DNA of 64,000 nt from Desulfovibrio legallii (GCF_900102485.1 NZ_FNBX01000001.1:148894-212893); one strand, 5' to 3'; counted from the stretch's first letter, positions 1 to 9,077 are shown. Notes: generated by a model from the letters alone, not told the origin. A program made the numbers and translations.

Positions 1-229
1 GCGGCAGGTAATATTTTTTGGCGCCGGAGGAAAGCAGCTTGTCGTTGACGCTGATCTCCCCTTCATCCAGGTCTTCAAAGCCGGCCACCATGCGCAGGGT
101 TGTGGTTTTGCCGCAGCCAGAGGGCCCGAGCATGGAAAAGCATTCGCCGTCGCCGATCTGGAGATTCAGCGAAGAAACGGCCTTAACCTTGCCAAAATAC
201 TTGCTTACGTTGGTCAGTGTAATGGACAT
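1..229 (-). CDS. ABC transporter ATP-binding protein, 5' part only (cut by window start)
   Basis: The first 76 codons of an ABC ATPase are present; the rest lies beyond the window edge. The Walker A motif GPSGCGKTT is at residues 35-43, and the sequence resembles the Fbp/Pot importer class ([18 protein letters not shown] at the N-terminus). The ATG is two bases beyond the TGA of the permease gene, so the two are probably translationally coupled. It would supply ATP hydrolysis for the fused permease just upstream. The same operon already carries a complete ATPase at 2007-3062, so this is a second one. The family is clear, the substrate is not. Confidence 0.85.
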   Translation of the reverse strand, partial: MSITLTNVSKYFGKVKAVSSLNLQIGDGECFSMLGPSGCGKTTTLRMVAGFEDLDEGEISVNDKLLSSGAKKYYLP

Positions 230-231
230 GC

Positions 232-1923
232 TCAGGCCTGCTTGGTTTTGGCAAAGTGGTTGATGATGGTCTGCCCCGTCACGATAAGGATCAGCGCTAT
301 GCCTGCCAGGGCGGCCGAGGTTACTGTTTCCCCGTCCTCATTGAGGGTGTAGATGGCCACGCCGATGGTGCGGCTGGTGGTGCCGTAGAGCATGACGGAA
401 ACCGTCAGCTCGCGCAGGGCCGGCAAAAAGATGAGGAAAAAGGCCGCCACCATGCCGGGCCGCACCAGGGGCAGCACAATATCGCGCAGGGCCTGCCACA
501 TGGTGGCCCCGCAAGCGCGGGCCGCCTCCACCAGCGAATCGTGCACCTGCTCCAGCGCGGCGGAATTGGCCTTGAGCGAAAAGGCCATGTAGCGCGCGAT
601 ATAGGCGATAAGGATGATCCAGATGGTATTGTACAGGTTGATGCCGAAGCGGCCGCTCCAGGCCAGAATAACGCCCAGGGCGATAACGGAACCGGGAACG
701 GAAAACGGCAGCATGCCCAGAAATTCCAGTATGCCCTTGCCGCGCACCTGCATCTTGACGATGACGTAAGAAATCATCACCCCGGCGAACATGGTGATGG
801 TGGCGGCGGCCAGGCCGAGGCCGATGCTGTTTTTGATGGCCTGCTGGGTCTGATCCCACTCAAAGAGCACGTACTTGTAGTTCTCCAGCGAGAGATTCTC
901 CCAGGTGATGGGCACGCCGTAGGTCTTCAGCCCGCCCACCAGGAAGATGGTCACCGTGGGCAGCACGATGGTTACGCCGATGTAGAGCAGACAAAAGACG
1001 AACAAAGGGGTGCGCAGGCCGCGCAGCTTCAGCTCCATGGGGCGGAAACTTTTGCCCGCGATGATCTGGTATTTGCCAGACCCCAGAATTTTGCGCTGCA
1101 GCCAGATGATGCAGGCCGCCGTCACCACCAGCACCGAGGCCAGCACGGTGCCCGTGCGGATGGAATCGAAGCTGCCCGCGCTCTGGTGGATGCGTTCGTA
1201 GATCAGGGTGGGGATGTTGTAGATGCCCACCTCTATGCCCAACACGGCCACCGTGCCGAAGTGGGCCATGGAGTACAGCATGATGAGCAGCGCACCGGAA
1301 AGAATGCTGGGCATCACCAGCGGCAGGGTTATCTTGCGGGTAATGGTAAAGAGCCCCGCGCCGGAAATCCGGGCCGATTCCTCCAGCGTGGGGTCCATGC
1401 GCTCCAGCGCGCCGCAGACCTGAATAAAAACAAAGGGGAAAAGGTACATGGTTTCGATGGCGATAATGCCGCCATACGAAAAAATGTTGAACAGCGCATC
1501 TTCCGCGCCGGTAAGGTCGCGCCACAAGCGGTTGATGTAGCCCGCGCGGGGAGAGAGCAGCATCTTCCAGGCCAATGCCCCGATGAACGAAGGCAGCATA
1601 AAGGGCACCAGGAACATGCTTTTCATAAACCCCTTGTAGGGGATGTCGGTGCGCGTCACCAGCCAGGCGAAGAAGGTGCCCACAGTAGTGGCGCACAGGG
1701 TTACGCCGCTGGCGATGAACAGCGAGTTCAGCAGGGCCTGATACGTTTCGCCCTCGCTGAGGGTTTTGACCACGTCCGCCGCATTGAACTTGCCGTCAAC
1801 AAAGAAGGCGTTGAAAAAAATGAGGGCCACCGGCACCACAACCACGATGACAAGAATGGCAATGGACAGAAACAGAATAACTTCCGCCACGCCGAAAGAA
1901 TGTTGTCGTTTGACCGCTTGCAT
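232..1923 (-). CDS. Fused ABC transporter permease, iron(III)-type (FbpB-like, two permease halves)
   Basis: Inner-membrane permease of 563 aa with two tandem binding-protein-dependent transport domains, each with about six hydrophobic helices, as in FbpB/AfuB of ferric-ion importers. Two EAA-type loops are visible, [20 protein letters not shown] in the first half and [20 protein letters not shown] in the second; these contact the ATPase. The frame extends upstream to a TTG at 2019, but the ATG at 1923 has an AGGCGGACAGG ribosome-binding stretch and avoids overlap with the upstream ATPase gene. The second ATPase gene follows two bases after the stop. Ferric iron is likely from family resemblance; 2-aminoethylphosphonate or another substrate cannot be excluded. 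Confidence 0.85.
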   Translation of the reverse strand: MQAVKRQHSFGVAEVILFLSIAILVIVVVVPVALIFFNAFFVDGKFNAADVVKTLSEGETYQALLNSLFIASGVTLCATTVGTFFAWLVTRTDIPYKGFMKSMFLVPFMLPSFIGALAWKMLLSPRAGYINRLWRDLTGAEDALFNIFSYGGIIAIETMYLFPFVFIQVCGALERMDPTLEESARISGAGLFTITRKITLPLVMPSILSGALLIMLYSMAHFGTVAVLGIEVGIYNIPTLIYERIHQSAGSFDSIRTGTVLASVLVVTAACIIWLQRKILGSGKYQIIAGKSFRPMELKLRGLRTPLFVFCLLYIGVTIVLPTVTIFLVGGLKTYGVPITWENLSLENYKYVLFEWDQTQQAIKNSIGLGLAAATITMFAGVMISYVIVKMQVRGKGILEFLGMLPFSVPGSVIALGVILAWSGRFGINLYNTIWIILIAYIARYMAFSLKANSAALEQVHDSLVEAARACGATMWQALRDIVLPLVRPGMVAAFFLIFLPALRELTVSVMLYGTTSRTIGVAIYTLNEDGETVTSAALAGIALILIVTGQTIINHFAKTKQA

Positions 1924-2006
1924 ACCTGTCCGCCTGATTTGAGATGGATGCGCCACCCCGGGCCGCGCCGCAGCCGGCGCAGGGGCATGGGGCCGCGCGT
2001 GCTTTT

Positions 2007-3062
2007 TTATTTGAACCAATGCGCGTTGCGCAGGGTAAAAACGCAGTCTTCGCCTTCTTTAAAAAGACGATCGTTTGCCAGGGCCTCGTGCGTATCCACG
2101 GCGGTGCGCAGGCACTGGCCGCCCACCTCCAGCTGGTAGTCCATAAACGCGCCCAGGAAACTGGCCCGGCGCACCGTGGCCCGCACGCCTTCGCCCGTGC
2201 GCCGCAAAACCACGTCCGAAGGACGAAAGCCCACCCTGAGCTCCCCGTCCAGGCCGGCTTCAGGCAGCAGGGGAAAGGCCTGCCCCGCCAGATCGGCCGC
2301 GCCGTCCCGCGCCGTAACGTGCAAAAAATTGCTCATGCCCAAAAAGGAAAACACAAATTCGTCAACAGGCCTGGCAAAAAGCTCCGCCGGGGCGCCCACC
2401 TGACGCAACGCGCCCTGCTCGTCCATCACTGCCATGCGGTCCGAAATGGCCAGGGCAATTTCCTGATCATGAGTGACATACAGGATGGTGACCCCAAGAT
2501 TTTTTTGCAGCGCCTTGATCTCAAAGCGCATTTCCTCCCGCAGGTTGGCGTCCAGGTTGTTCAGGGGTTCGTCCAGCAAAAGCAGGCTGGGCTGGGCCAC
2601 CAGGGCGCGGGCCAGGGCCACGCGCTGCTGCTGCCCGCCGGAAAGCTGCGAGGGCAGGCGGTCTTCCATGCCCGTGAGGTTCACGTCGTTGATGCTTTTT
2701 TGCACCAGTTTCGCCGCTTCCGCCGGATCGGCCTTGGCGATTTTGAGGGGATAGCCCACATTTTGCCGTACCGTCATGTGCGGCCACACGGCATAATCCT
2801 GAAAAACAACCCCCAGGCTGCGCTGTTCCGCAGGCAGAAAAACGCCGGTTCCGGCGTCGGCCACCACCTCGGAACCAATGCGCATGCTGCCTGCGTCCAG
2901 CGACTCAAAACCGGCGATAATGCGCAAGAGCACCGTCTTGCCGCAGCCGGAAGGCCCGATGAGCGTAAAGCACTCGCCGTCTTCCAGCTTCAGGGAAAGA
3001 TTCTGCAATACCTTATGGTCGCCATAGGATTTTGAAATGCCGTCAAGTACGATTTCCGCCAT
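2007..3062 (-). CDS. ABC transporter ATP-binding protein (FbpC/PotA-like)
   Basis: Complete 351-aa importer ATPase. Walker [10 protein letters not shown] is at residues 36-44, the signature LSGGQQQRVALARA starts at 140, Walker B LLLLDEP at 160-166, and the H-loop is in YVTHDQEIA. The last 110 residues or so look like a TOBE-type regulatory domain. The start has a good site (AAGGACAG, 3 bases before ATG). It powers the permease encoded immediately downstream. A perfect hairpin separates it from the binding-protein gene, which may set lower expression of ATPase and permease than of the binding protein. Confidence 0.9.
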   Translation of the reverse strand: MAEIVLDGISKSYGDHKVLQNLSLKLEDGECFTLIGPSGCGKTVLLRIIAGFESLDAGSMRIGSEVVADAGTGVFLPAEQRSLGVVFQDYAVWPHMTVRQNVGYPLKIAKADPAEAAKLVQKSINDVNLTGMEDRLPSQLSGGQQQRVALARALVAQPSLLLLDEPLNNLDANLREEMRFEIKALQKNLGVTILYVTHDQEIALAISDRMAVMDEQGALRQVGAPAELFARPVDEFVFSFLGMSNFLHVTARDGAADLAGQAFPLLPEAGLDGELRVGFRPSDVVLRRTGEGVRATVRRASFLGAFMDYQLEVGGQCLRTAVDTHEALANDRLFKEGEDCVFTLRNAHWFK

Positions 3063-3106
3063 AAACTGTCCTTATGCGGGCCGCGCGTCGGCCGCGGCCA
3101 TTCAGA

Positions 3107-3142
3107 GGGGGACGCCCCTTCCCGAAAGCGAGGGCGTCCCCC
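3107..3142 (-). other. Perfect intercistronic hairpin between binding-protein and ATPase genes
   Basis: Eleven bases (3107-3117, GGGGGACGCCC) pair perfectly with 3132-3142, with a 14-base loop. It lies in the 156-base gap after the binding-protein stop. No T-run follows on the minus strand, so it looks like an mRNA-stabilising or attenuating stem of the malE-malF type rather than a full terminator. Function is inferred. Confidence 0.6.
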
Positions 3143-3218
3143 TGCGGCGTTGCCCGGCCGGCGCGCGCTCCTGCGGCGGGCGTCGGCCGGACGTCACACG
3201 ATTGTCATCCTATTGTAA

Positions 3219-4208
3219 CTATTTTGCCATCATGATGTCGGTAAATTTTTTAATGGTGGCTTCCTTATCGTCAAGAATCTTCTGGTAATCAATTTTAAGG
3301 CTGCGCGCCATGGCTTCCTCGCCGGAAGGCAGGCCGTATTCCTTGCCGGGGGCTATGCCTTTGCGCACGGGCAGGGTGCCCTGCTCGGCCAGAATCTTCT
3401 GCCCTTCTTCAGAAAGCAGAAAATCCACAAACTTTTTGGCGGCGTCCAGGTTGGGCGTGCCCTTGAAAATGGCGGCGGGGCTGGGGATAACGAGCATCTC
3501 CGGCGGGTAGGCCAAGGCAAGGTCCGCGCCCTTTTTGATCTTTTCGTTCACAATATAGTCAACGCCGATGCAGGCGAGCAGGTCGCCGGAGGCCGTGTCG
3601 TCCACCACCTGGCCGGAGCCCTTGCCGATGCGCGCGCCGTTTTTATGCACGTTTTCAACATAGTCCCAGCCGAACTTATCCACCAGCAGCTGAATGCTCA
3701 TGTACGCGGTGCCGGAAAGGGCCGGGTTGGCAATGCCGAAGGCTTTTTTGAATTCGGGCTTGGTCATGTCGCTCCACTGCGTGGGCGGCTGCTTCACATA
3801 GCGCTTGTTGTAGGCGATGCCCAGGGTGCCCAGGCGGACGGCCGTAAACGAACCGTCAAAATCATTAAACGGATTGATGACGTTGGGCATCTCCGGCGAG
3901 ACGTATTTTTCCAGAATGCCCTCGGCGCGCATGTTGAAAAAGTCCGGCACTTCGCTGGTCCAGATGACGTCGGCCATAATTTTGCCCGATTGCCGCTCGG
4001 TGGCAATCTTGGCCATCAGCTTGCCGGCCCCGGCAGACTGATAATCAACAGATATATCAGGGTATTTTTTAACAAAAGCCTCTTTCATGGAACCGATGAT
4101 GGATTCCTTCAGCGAGGTGTAGACCACCAGTTTTTCCGCCGCAGCGGCAGAAACCGCAGAGGCCGCCCACAAGACGACCGCTAAAAAAAGAATGCCGTAA
4201 CGTTTCAT
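3219..4208 (-). CDS. Periplasmic binding protein of the iron(III)-type ABC importer
   Basis: 329 aa with a Sec signal peptide (MKRYGILFLAVVLWAASAVS, cleavage likely after AAAA) followed by EKLVVYTSLKESIIGSMKEAF, the typical opening of class-II ferric-binding proteins (FbpA/FutA/AfuA group). The protein captures the ligand in the periplasm and hands it to the permease. The frame extends upstream to 4415, but 4208 is chosen because the signal peptide begins there and GGAGTGGAA precedes it. It is the first gene of the operon. The 252-base gap upstream holds the presumed promoter; I saw no clear Fur box. Iron is the best guess for the ligand. Confidence 0.85.
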   Translation of the reverse strand: MKRYGILFLAVVLWAASAVSAAAAEKLVVYTSLKESIIGSMKEAFVKKYPDISVDYQSAGAGKLMAKIATERQSGKIMADVIWTSEVPDFFNMRAEGILEKYVSPEMPNVINPFNDFDGSFTAVRLGTLGIAYNKRYVKQPPTQWSDMTKPEFKKAFGIANPALSGTAYMSIQLLVDKFGWDYVENVHKNGARIGKGSGQVVDDTASGDLLACIGVDYIVNEKIKKGADLALAYPPEMLVIPSPAAIFKGTPNLDAAKKFVDFLLSEEGQKILAEQGTLPVRKGIAPGKEYGLPSGEEAMARSLKIDYQKILDDKEATIKKFTDIMMAK

Positions 4209-4460
4209 TTTTTTTTCCACTCCACTCATGAAAGGTGCTCGGGCAAAAGCCGCGTTCCGGGCTACAGCGCCCCCAAAAAACAAGCGTTTCTGCACGGTAT
4301 CCAAAGCAGGGTGTGATGACAATCCATTTTTCCGCCATATGGGCAAGGCAGGACAAGCCTCCCACTTCTGATAAAGGCGACTGCTGCCCGGCCTTCCGGC
4401 AAAAGTTCTGTGCAAGGCTTTGGGGCCCCCGCGGCCCGGGCGCGCCGACGGCAGCCCCGG

Positions 4461-5816
4461 CTACTTGCCAAGTTTGGCCAGCAGGGTTTTGCGGTTGATG
4501 CCCAGGCGGCGCGCAGCCTCGCTTTTGTTGCCGCCCACCTGTTCCAGGGTGTCCTGCACGGCCAGGCGCTCGATTTCTTCCAGCGTCATGTGGGCGAAAT
4601 CCGGGCGGGAGGCGGGGCGGGGGGCCTCCTCCCCGGCGACAATGGTGGGGGGCAGCTCCCGTTCGCTCACATACTCGCCCACCAGCAGCACCACGGCGCG
4701 CTCCACGGCGTTCTCCAGCTCGCGCACGTTGCCGGGCCAGGAATGCTTGAGCAGACGGTCCATGGCCGTGGGGGTGAAACCCTTGACGCCCTTGCCGTTG
4801 CGCTGGGCAAAGATTTTGAGAAAGTGCATGGCCAGCAGGGGGATGTCCTCCCGCCGGTCGCGCAGGGGCGGCAGGGTCAGGGCCACCACGTTGAGGCGGT
4901 AGTAAAGATCCTGACGAAAGCGGCCTTCGGCCACCTCCTGGGCCAGATCCTTGTTGGTGGCGGCCAGAATGCGCACGTCCACCTTAAGGGGCTGGTCCCC
5001 GCCCACGCGCTGGATCTCCCGCTCCTGGATGACGCGCAGCAGCTTGACCTGCATGGAAAGGGGAATCTCCCCGATCTCGTCCAGAAAAATGGTGCCCTTG
5101 TGGGCGGCCATAAAGCGGCCTTCACGGCGTTTTTCCGCCCCGGTAAACGCGCCCTTCTCGTGGCCGAAAAGCTCCGATTCCAGCAGGGTTTCGGTAAGGG
5201 CCGCGCAGTTTACGGTCACATAGGGCCCGTTGCGGCGGGCGCTGTTGGCGTGGATGAGCCGGGCCATGACCTCCTTGCCCGTGCCCGATTCGCCGGTGAT
5301 GAGCACCGTGGCCTCGGAAGGCGCAATGGCCGCCGCCAGATCCAGCACCTGACGCATGGCCGGGCTCTGGCCGATGATCTGGCGGGCGTCAAAGGCGGCG
5401 GCCAGTTCGTGGCGCAGGCTGCGCACCTCGTCCTTGAGGGTGGCGTGGTCCAGGGCGCGCTTCAGGGCCAGCTTGAGCACGTCAAAGGCCAGGGGCTTGG
5501 TCAGGTAGTCGTAGGCTCCGGCCTTGAGGGCTTCCACGGCCCCGGCCACGTCGGAGTAGGCCGTCATGATCAGGATGGGGATGGCCGGATTGTAGGCCTT
5601 GATGGCGCGGGTGGCCTCCACGCCGTTCATGCCGCCCATGCGCACGTCCATGAGGATGAGGTCAAAGGGCCGCTCCCGGCAAAGGGCCACGGCGGCCTCG
5701 CCGTTGTCCAGGCCGGTGGGGGCGTAGCCCCATTCCTCCAGCAGGGCCTCCAGCATTTCGCGGTGGTTGCGGTCGTCGTCCACCACCAGCAGCTGGATGG
5801 ATTTTTGCGCGTTCAT
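4461..5816 (-). CDS. zraR: Sigma-54-dependent response regulator, ZraR/NtrC family
   Basis: 451 aa in three parts. The receiver domain has the acidic pocket VVDDD (residues 11-15) and phospho-acceptor D57 in ILMDVRM. A sigma-54 activation AAA domain follows, with GESGTGKE and the GAFTGA loop that contacts sigma-54 (in ELFGHEKGAFTGAEKR). A Fis-type helix-turn-helix sits at the C-terminus (GGNKSEAARRLGINRKTLLAK). Its ATG overlaps the TGA of the kinase gene by four bases, so the two are co-translated. The likely target is the divergent promoter at 7971-7985, in front of a ZraP-like gene; this context supports the name, although the inducing signal (zinc, envelope stress) is inferred. Confidence 0.9.
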   Translation of the reverse strand: MNAQKSIQLLVVDDDRNHREMLEALLEEWGYAPTGLDNGEAAVALCRERPFDLILMDVRMGGMNGVEATRAIKAYNPAIPILIMTAYSDVAGAVEALKAGAYDYLTKPLAFDVLKLALKRALDHATLKDEVRSLRHELAAAFDARQIIGQSPAMRQVLDLAAAIAPSEATVLITGESGTGKEVMARLIHANSARRNGPYVTVNCAALTETLLESELFGHEKGAFTGAEKRREGRFMAAHKGTIFLDEIGEIPLSMQVKLLRVIQEREIQRVGGDQPLKVDVRILAATNKDLAQEVAEGRFRQDLYYRLNVVALTLPPLRDRREDIPLLAMHFLKIFAQRNGKGVKGFTPTAMDRLLKHSWPGNVRELENAVERAVVLLVGEYVSERELPPTIVAGEEAPRPASRPDFAHMTLEEIERLAVQDTLEQVGGNKSEAARRLGINRKTLLAKLGK

Positions 5817-7717
5817 CGTTGGTTTTTCTCCGTGTCGCCGCGGGCTGGGGCGGCGTCCGTTGCGTCCGCGTCAGGACGCAGGGGCAGGATAAGGGTAAAT
5901 TCCGCCCCCTGCCCCGGCGCGCCGCCCACGTTGGCCGCGTGCAGCCGACCGCCCAGGCCCTCCACAATCTGCAGCGCGATGGAAAGCCCCAGCCCCGTGC
6001 CCGAAGGCCTGGTGGTGAAGTACGGCGTAAAGATGGAGGACAAAGCCGCCTCGGCAATGCCCGGCCCCGTATCCGTAACCGTAATGGCGTAAAAATTGCC
6101 GTCCGGCAGCGGCGCAAGGGCCACGCGCAGCTCCCCGCCGGGGCTCATGGCCTGGGCCGCGTTAAGAAAAAGATTGAGCAGGGCCTGGGTCAGGCGCTCG
6201 GCGTGGATGGGCACGTCCGGAAACTCCGGCGGCAGATCCTGCGCCACCCGCACGCCCTTGGCCTGCAGATCCGCCTCGGCCAGGCGCAGGGCGTGGCGGA
6301 TCACCTCCCGCACGTCCCCGGCGCTGCGGGGCATGGCTCCGGGCCGCGCAAACTGCAGAAGCTCCGAAACCACCCGGTCCAGGCGGTCCACCTCGTCCAC
6401 CATGCGCCGGGCCGCTTCTTCCTCGCGGCCGCCGGGCGCAAGCCTGCGGGCCAGGTATACGGCCACGCCCTTGATGGTGCTCAGGGGATTGCGGATCTCA
6501 TGGGCCACGCCCGCCGCCAGATTGCCCAGGGCGGCCAGGCGGTCGTGGCGCTGGGCCTCGGCCCGCAGACGTTTGACCTCGGTAATGTCGCGCAGCACAA
6601 ACACATGCCCCAGAAACACGCCCGTCTCGTTGCGCACGGCGGCCGCGCCCAGGCTTACGGCGGCAGGCCGACGGCCAGGAACGTTCAGCCGGGCTTCGCG
6701 GTCCGGAATCCTGCCCTTCTTGGCCAGCTCCCGCGCCAGGGCCGCCCAGTCCAGACCAGGCAGACCGCGCAGGGAAGCGCCCACGGCCCGCTCACGGGCA
6801 AGGCCCAGCATGTCCAGGGCTGTGGCGTTGATGAGCGCCACCGCCCCGCCGGGGTCGCTGGTGATGAGCCCCAGGGGCAGATTGGCCACCACCTCCGCGG
6901 CCATGGCCCGCTGGTCGCGCAGCATCCGGCGCGAGCGCCGGTAGTTGTGGGCCCAGAACAGGGAAACCACCGCCGCCAGGGCCAGAGCCGCCACCAGGGC
7001 GGCGCTGACCAGCGTATTGCGGCGGTCGGCGGCCAGGGCCGCCTCAAAAGGCTGCATGTCCAGCCCCACCATGGCAATGCCCAGCGCGCGCCGCGTTTGC
7101 GGCACCTCTTCCGGGCCCGCAGACGGCGGGGGCGGCCACCCCCGGCGCGCTCCTGCCGCGTCCGGCGGCGCGGCTTCCCCCATCATGCCCGGCCCCATGC
7201 CGCGGCCGAACATGCGGCCCATGCGGCCCTGGTGGGCCTGATGCTCCGGGCGCAGGGGCGCAAACAGCCGGTAAACCTCAAAAACCTTGCGCTCGCCCCA
7301 CTGGCGCACGCGCCAGGCCGGGCCCTCCCCCACTTTCTCCGGCGGGGGCAGGGCGGCTGCCGCCTGCTCGGTGGTAAGGGCCGCGGCCCCGTTGTGGGCC
7401 ATTATCAGGCCACCGCTGCCGGCCACAGCCATAAACACAATGCCCGGCTGCTTGGCCGTCTCCATCAGCAGGGGCTCCAGGCTGCGGAAATTGTCCGCAG
7501 GCCGGCAAAAGCCGGAGCGCCCGCCCGCCTCCAGGGCCCAGATCAGGGCCTCGGCTCTGTCCACCATATTTTGGGTCATGGCTTCCCGCTCCCGCTGACT
7601 GCTGCGGACGGAAAGCGCCGTCACGGCCGCGCCCAGGATGAGGGCCAGACCCAGCAGCATCCAGGGGGAAAGGCTGCGGATCCATAAGGGACGTGGGGAA
7701 GATGTCGCTGCTGCCAT
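5813..7717 (-). CDS. zraS: Membrane sensor histidine kinase, ZraS-like with PAS domain
   Basis: 634 aa. TM1 is at about residues 19-37 and TM2 at 234-256, enclosing a periplasmic sensor of about 195 residues with a Met/Gly-rich stretch (residues 166-180, MGRMFGRGMGPGMMG) that could bind metal. A PAS domain (about 270-380), a HisKA domain with H406 in VAHEIRNP and an HATPase domain (N519, DTGPGI, GTGLGLSI) follow. The frame is open to 7891, but the ATG at 7717 has GAGGAC eight bases upstream and gives a normal TM1. It phosphorylates the overlapping response regulator. The Met/Gly-rich insert resembles the tail of the ZraP-like protein encoded next door. Confidence 0.88.
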   Translation of the reverse strand: MAAATSSPRPLWIRSLSPWMLLGLALILGAAVTALSVRSSQREREAMTQNMVDRAEALIWALEAGGRSGFCRPADNFRSLEPLLMETAKQPGIVFMAVAGSGGLIMAHNGAAALTTEQAAAALPPPEKVGEGPAWRVRQWGERKVFEVYRLFAPLRPEHQAHQGRMGRMFGRGMGPGMMGEAAPPDAAGARRGWPPPPSAGPEEVPQTRRALGIAMVGLDMQPFEAALAADRRNTLVSAALVAALALAAVVSLFWAHNYRRSRRMLRDQRAMAAEVVANLPLGLITSDPGGAVALINATALDMLGLARERAVGASLRGLPGLDWAALARELAKKGRIPDREARLNVPGRRPAAVSLGAAAVRNETGVFLGHVFVLRDITEVKRLRAEAQRHDRLAALGNLAAGVAHEIRNPLSTIKGVAVYLARRLAPGGREEEAARRMVDEVDRLDRVVSELLQFARPGAMPRSAGDVREVIRHALRLAEADLQAKGVRVAQDLPPEFPDVPIHAERLTQALLNLFLNAAQAMSPGGELRVALAPLPDGNFYAITVTDTGPGIAEAALSSIFTPYFTTRPSGTGLGLSIALQIVEGLGGRLHAANVGGAPGQGAEFTLILPLRPDADATDAAPARGDTEKNQR

Positions 7718-7845
7718 GGCTGTGTCCTCGGCCGCGGCGCTGCGGCCGGGGCGTGCGTAAAAATCGGCGGGCGGCAACGCCGCGGCGTACCGCCCGTTCT
7801 TGCAATAGGTATTTTTTACACACCTGGCAAGAGGGCGGGAAGTTT

Positions 7846-7890
7846 TGGGACAGCGTCCAGGGCAATTGAGTAAATTCTGGACAAATCCCA
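7846..7890. promoter_or_regulatory. Candidate upstream activator sites for the ZraR-like regulator
   Basis: Site 1 (7846-7860) reads TGGGACAGCGTCCAG. Site 2 (7877-7890) on the other strand reads TGGGATTTGTCCAG. Each is an imperfect dyad with TGGGA and GTCCAG halves, 80-125 bases upstream of the -24 element, the usual place for sigma-54 enhancers. The assignment to this regulator is inference. Confidence 0.4.
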
Positions 7891-7970
7891 CAACGACCGC
7901 TGACGGGGCCGTGGCGCCAGTATTTAAAATTATTTAATAATATTAATATATTATATAATTTTGTCGGGTT

Positions 7971-7985
7971 TGGCACGGCCTTTGC
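7971..7985 (+). promoter_or_regulatory. Sigma-54 promoter (-24/-12)
   Basis: TGGCAC-GGCCT-TTGC matches the sigma-54 consensus TGGCAC-N5-TTGC exactly. Transcription would begin near 7997 and read the SHOCT protein, lipoprotein and ZraP-like genes. It fits the sigma-54-dependent regulator encoded divergently. Confidence 0.85.
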
Positions 7986-8070
7986 CTTATGCTGGGCAAC
8001 GGCGGCGCACAGCGGCCGGCCACGGCAAAGGGCCGTGAGACCGCGCCACAGCCGCTGTAAGGAACAATAT

Positions 8071-8295
8071 ATGTTTGGGTGCTTTTCAGACGGATTTATG
8101 GGCGGAGGCGGCTGGCCGGGCATGGTGCTCGTGTTTCTGCTGCTGGTGCTGGCGGCGGTCTGGGCGTGCAACCTGCTGCGCTCTCGCCGACAGAGCCACG
8201 GCGACCGGCGCGACTCGCTGGAAATCCTCAAGCGGCGGCTGGCGGCGGGCGAAATCAGCCTGGAAGAATTTGAAAACCTTAAAAAAGTGCTCTAG
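8071..8295 (+). CDS. Small membrane protein with SHOCT domain
   Basis: 74 aa with one hydrophobic helix (about residues 18-34) and a C-terminal SHOCT motif (DSLEILKRRLAAGEISLEEF...LKKVL), a short alpha-helical oligomerisation motif found in many small bacterial membrane proteins. The ATG has TAAGGAAC about seven bases upstream. An in-frame GTG at 8035 is less likely because it lacks a ribosome-binding site. It is the first gene behind the sigma-54 promoter and is probably part of the envelope or metal stress response. Its molecular role is unknown. Confidence 0.85.
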   Translation: MFGCFSDGFMGGGGWPGMVLVFLLLVLAAVWACNLLRSRRQSHGDRRDSLEILKRRLAAGEISLEEFENLKKVL

Positions 8296-8326
8296 CCCCA
8301 CGGCATGCGGACCTGCGGAGAAAAAC

Positions 8327-8473
8327 ATGGGAATGCGCAGTACGGTGCTGCTGGGAATCCTGGCCCTGACGGCGGTTCTGCTGAGCGGCTGTCACGGCGG
8401 GCCGGGGCCGGGCTGGTACGGCGGGTGTGACGGCTACTTCGCGCCCCCCGCCGTACAGGCCCCCCGCCGGTAA
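8327..8473 (+). CDS. Small predicted lipoprotein
   Basis: 48 aa. An N-terminal hydrophobic stretch ends in the lipobox LLSGC (Cys22), so the mature peptide is only 27 residues (CHGGPGPGWYGGCDGYFAPP and six more), rich in Gly, Pro and aromatic residues. GGAG lies seven bases before the ATG. It sits 31 bases after the SHOCT gene and 55 bases before the ZraP-like gene, in the same predicted transcript. I do not recognise a family. A surface-anchored partner of the metal chaperone is possible but is only inference. Confidence 0.7.
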   Translation: MGMRSTVLLGILALTAVLLSGCHGGPGPGWYGGCDGYFAPPAVQAPRR

Positions 8474-8528
8474 ACAAGACGTTTTGACACGCGGCGCTGC
8501 CGCAACAAACAGCAAAGGATATACGACC

Positions 8529-9077
8529 ATGAAAAAGACCCGTTTGACCACACTGACCCTTTCCCTGGCCCTGGCGGCCACCTTGGCTTTCGCCGGCATG
8601 GCGGCGGCCCGGTCCCATTACTACATGGGCGGCCCGGGGAGCGCGCTTACCGTGGAACAGGTAACCGCCATGCAGGAGCTGCACCAGCAGTTCTTCCAGA
8701 AAATGCAGCCGCTCATGCAACTGCAGTGGGCCAAGCAGGCGGAGCTCGACGCCCTCTACACCGCCGGCGCCAAGGACGACGACGCCAAGGTGCAGGCCAT
8801 CCGCAAAGAGCTGACCGACATCAGCAACAAACTTTACGCCGCCGATGCGGACATGCGCAAGCAGATGCAGGATAAAGGCATCCCCTACATGGGCGGCATG
8901 GGCATGGGCCGCGGCTTTGGCCCCTGCGGCGGCGGTTACGGCCCGCGCGGCGGCTACGGCCCCCGCGGCGGCATGATGGGCCCCGGCTACGGTCACATGG
9001 GCTACGGCCACATGGGCTACGGCGGCTACGGCGGCATGATGGGCCCCGGCTACGGCCCCTACGACGACGCGCGCTGA
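8529..9077 (+). CDS. zraP: ZraP/Spy-like periplasmic metal-responsive chaperone
   Basis: 182 aa with a signal peptide (MKKTRLTTLTLSLALAATLA, cleavage near AGMAAA). A helical core (about 40-118) carries an LTVEQVTAMQELHQQFFQKM-type segment, as in the CpxP/Spy/ZraP heavy-metal sensor family. The C-terminal 60 residues are Gly/Met/His/Tyr-rich with repeats of GYGPRGG, GYGHM and GGMMGPGYG, a likely metal-binding tail. AAAGGAT precedes the ATG. ZraP is known as a zinc-stabilised periplasmic chaperone that tunes the ZraSR pair, and here the gene lies divergent from that pair behind a sigma-54 promoter. Zinc specificity is inferred from family and context. Confidence 0.85.
   Translation: MKKTRLTTLTLSLALAATLAFAGMAAARSHYYMGGPGSALTVEQVTAMQELHQQFFQKMQPLMQLQWAKQAELDALYTAGAKDDDAKVQAIRKELTDISNKLYAADADMRKQMQDKGIPYMGGMGMGRGFGPCGGGYGPRGGYGPRGGMMGPGYGHMGYGHMGYGGYGGMMGPGYGPYDDAR

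Larger units (their letters stand above)
7718..8070. promoter_or_regulatory. Divergent regulatory region of the zra-like module
   Basis: 353 bases between the kinase gene (minus) and the SHOCT gene (plus). The stretch 7919-7964 is almost pure A/T in a GC-rich genome, which suggests a bendable or IHF-binding spacer between enhancer and promoter. Two related imperfect dyads (7846-7860 and 7877-7890) lie upstream of a sigma-54 promoter (7971-7985). Confidence 0.6.

Noticed and set aside
1924..2019. Longer permease start at TTG 2019
   Set aside because: It would overlap the upstream ATPase gene, adds a non-hydrophobic 32-residue extension and lacks a ribosome-binding site; the ATG at 1923 is better.
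256..2139. 627-codon plus-strand frame opposite the permease
   Set aside because: The opposite strand encodes an unmistakable fused ABC permease; this frame has no recognisable domain.
4209..4460. Fur box upstream of the iron-type binding-protein gene
   Set aside because: No stretch resembling GATAATGATAATCATTATC or its hexamer form was found by eye; iron control remains unproven.
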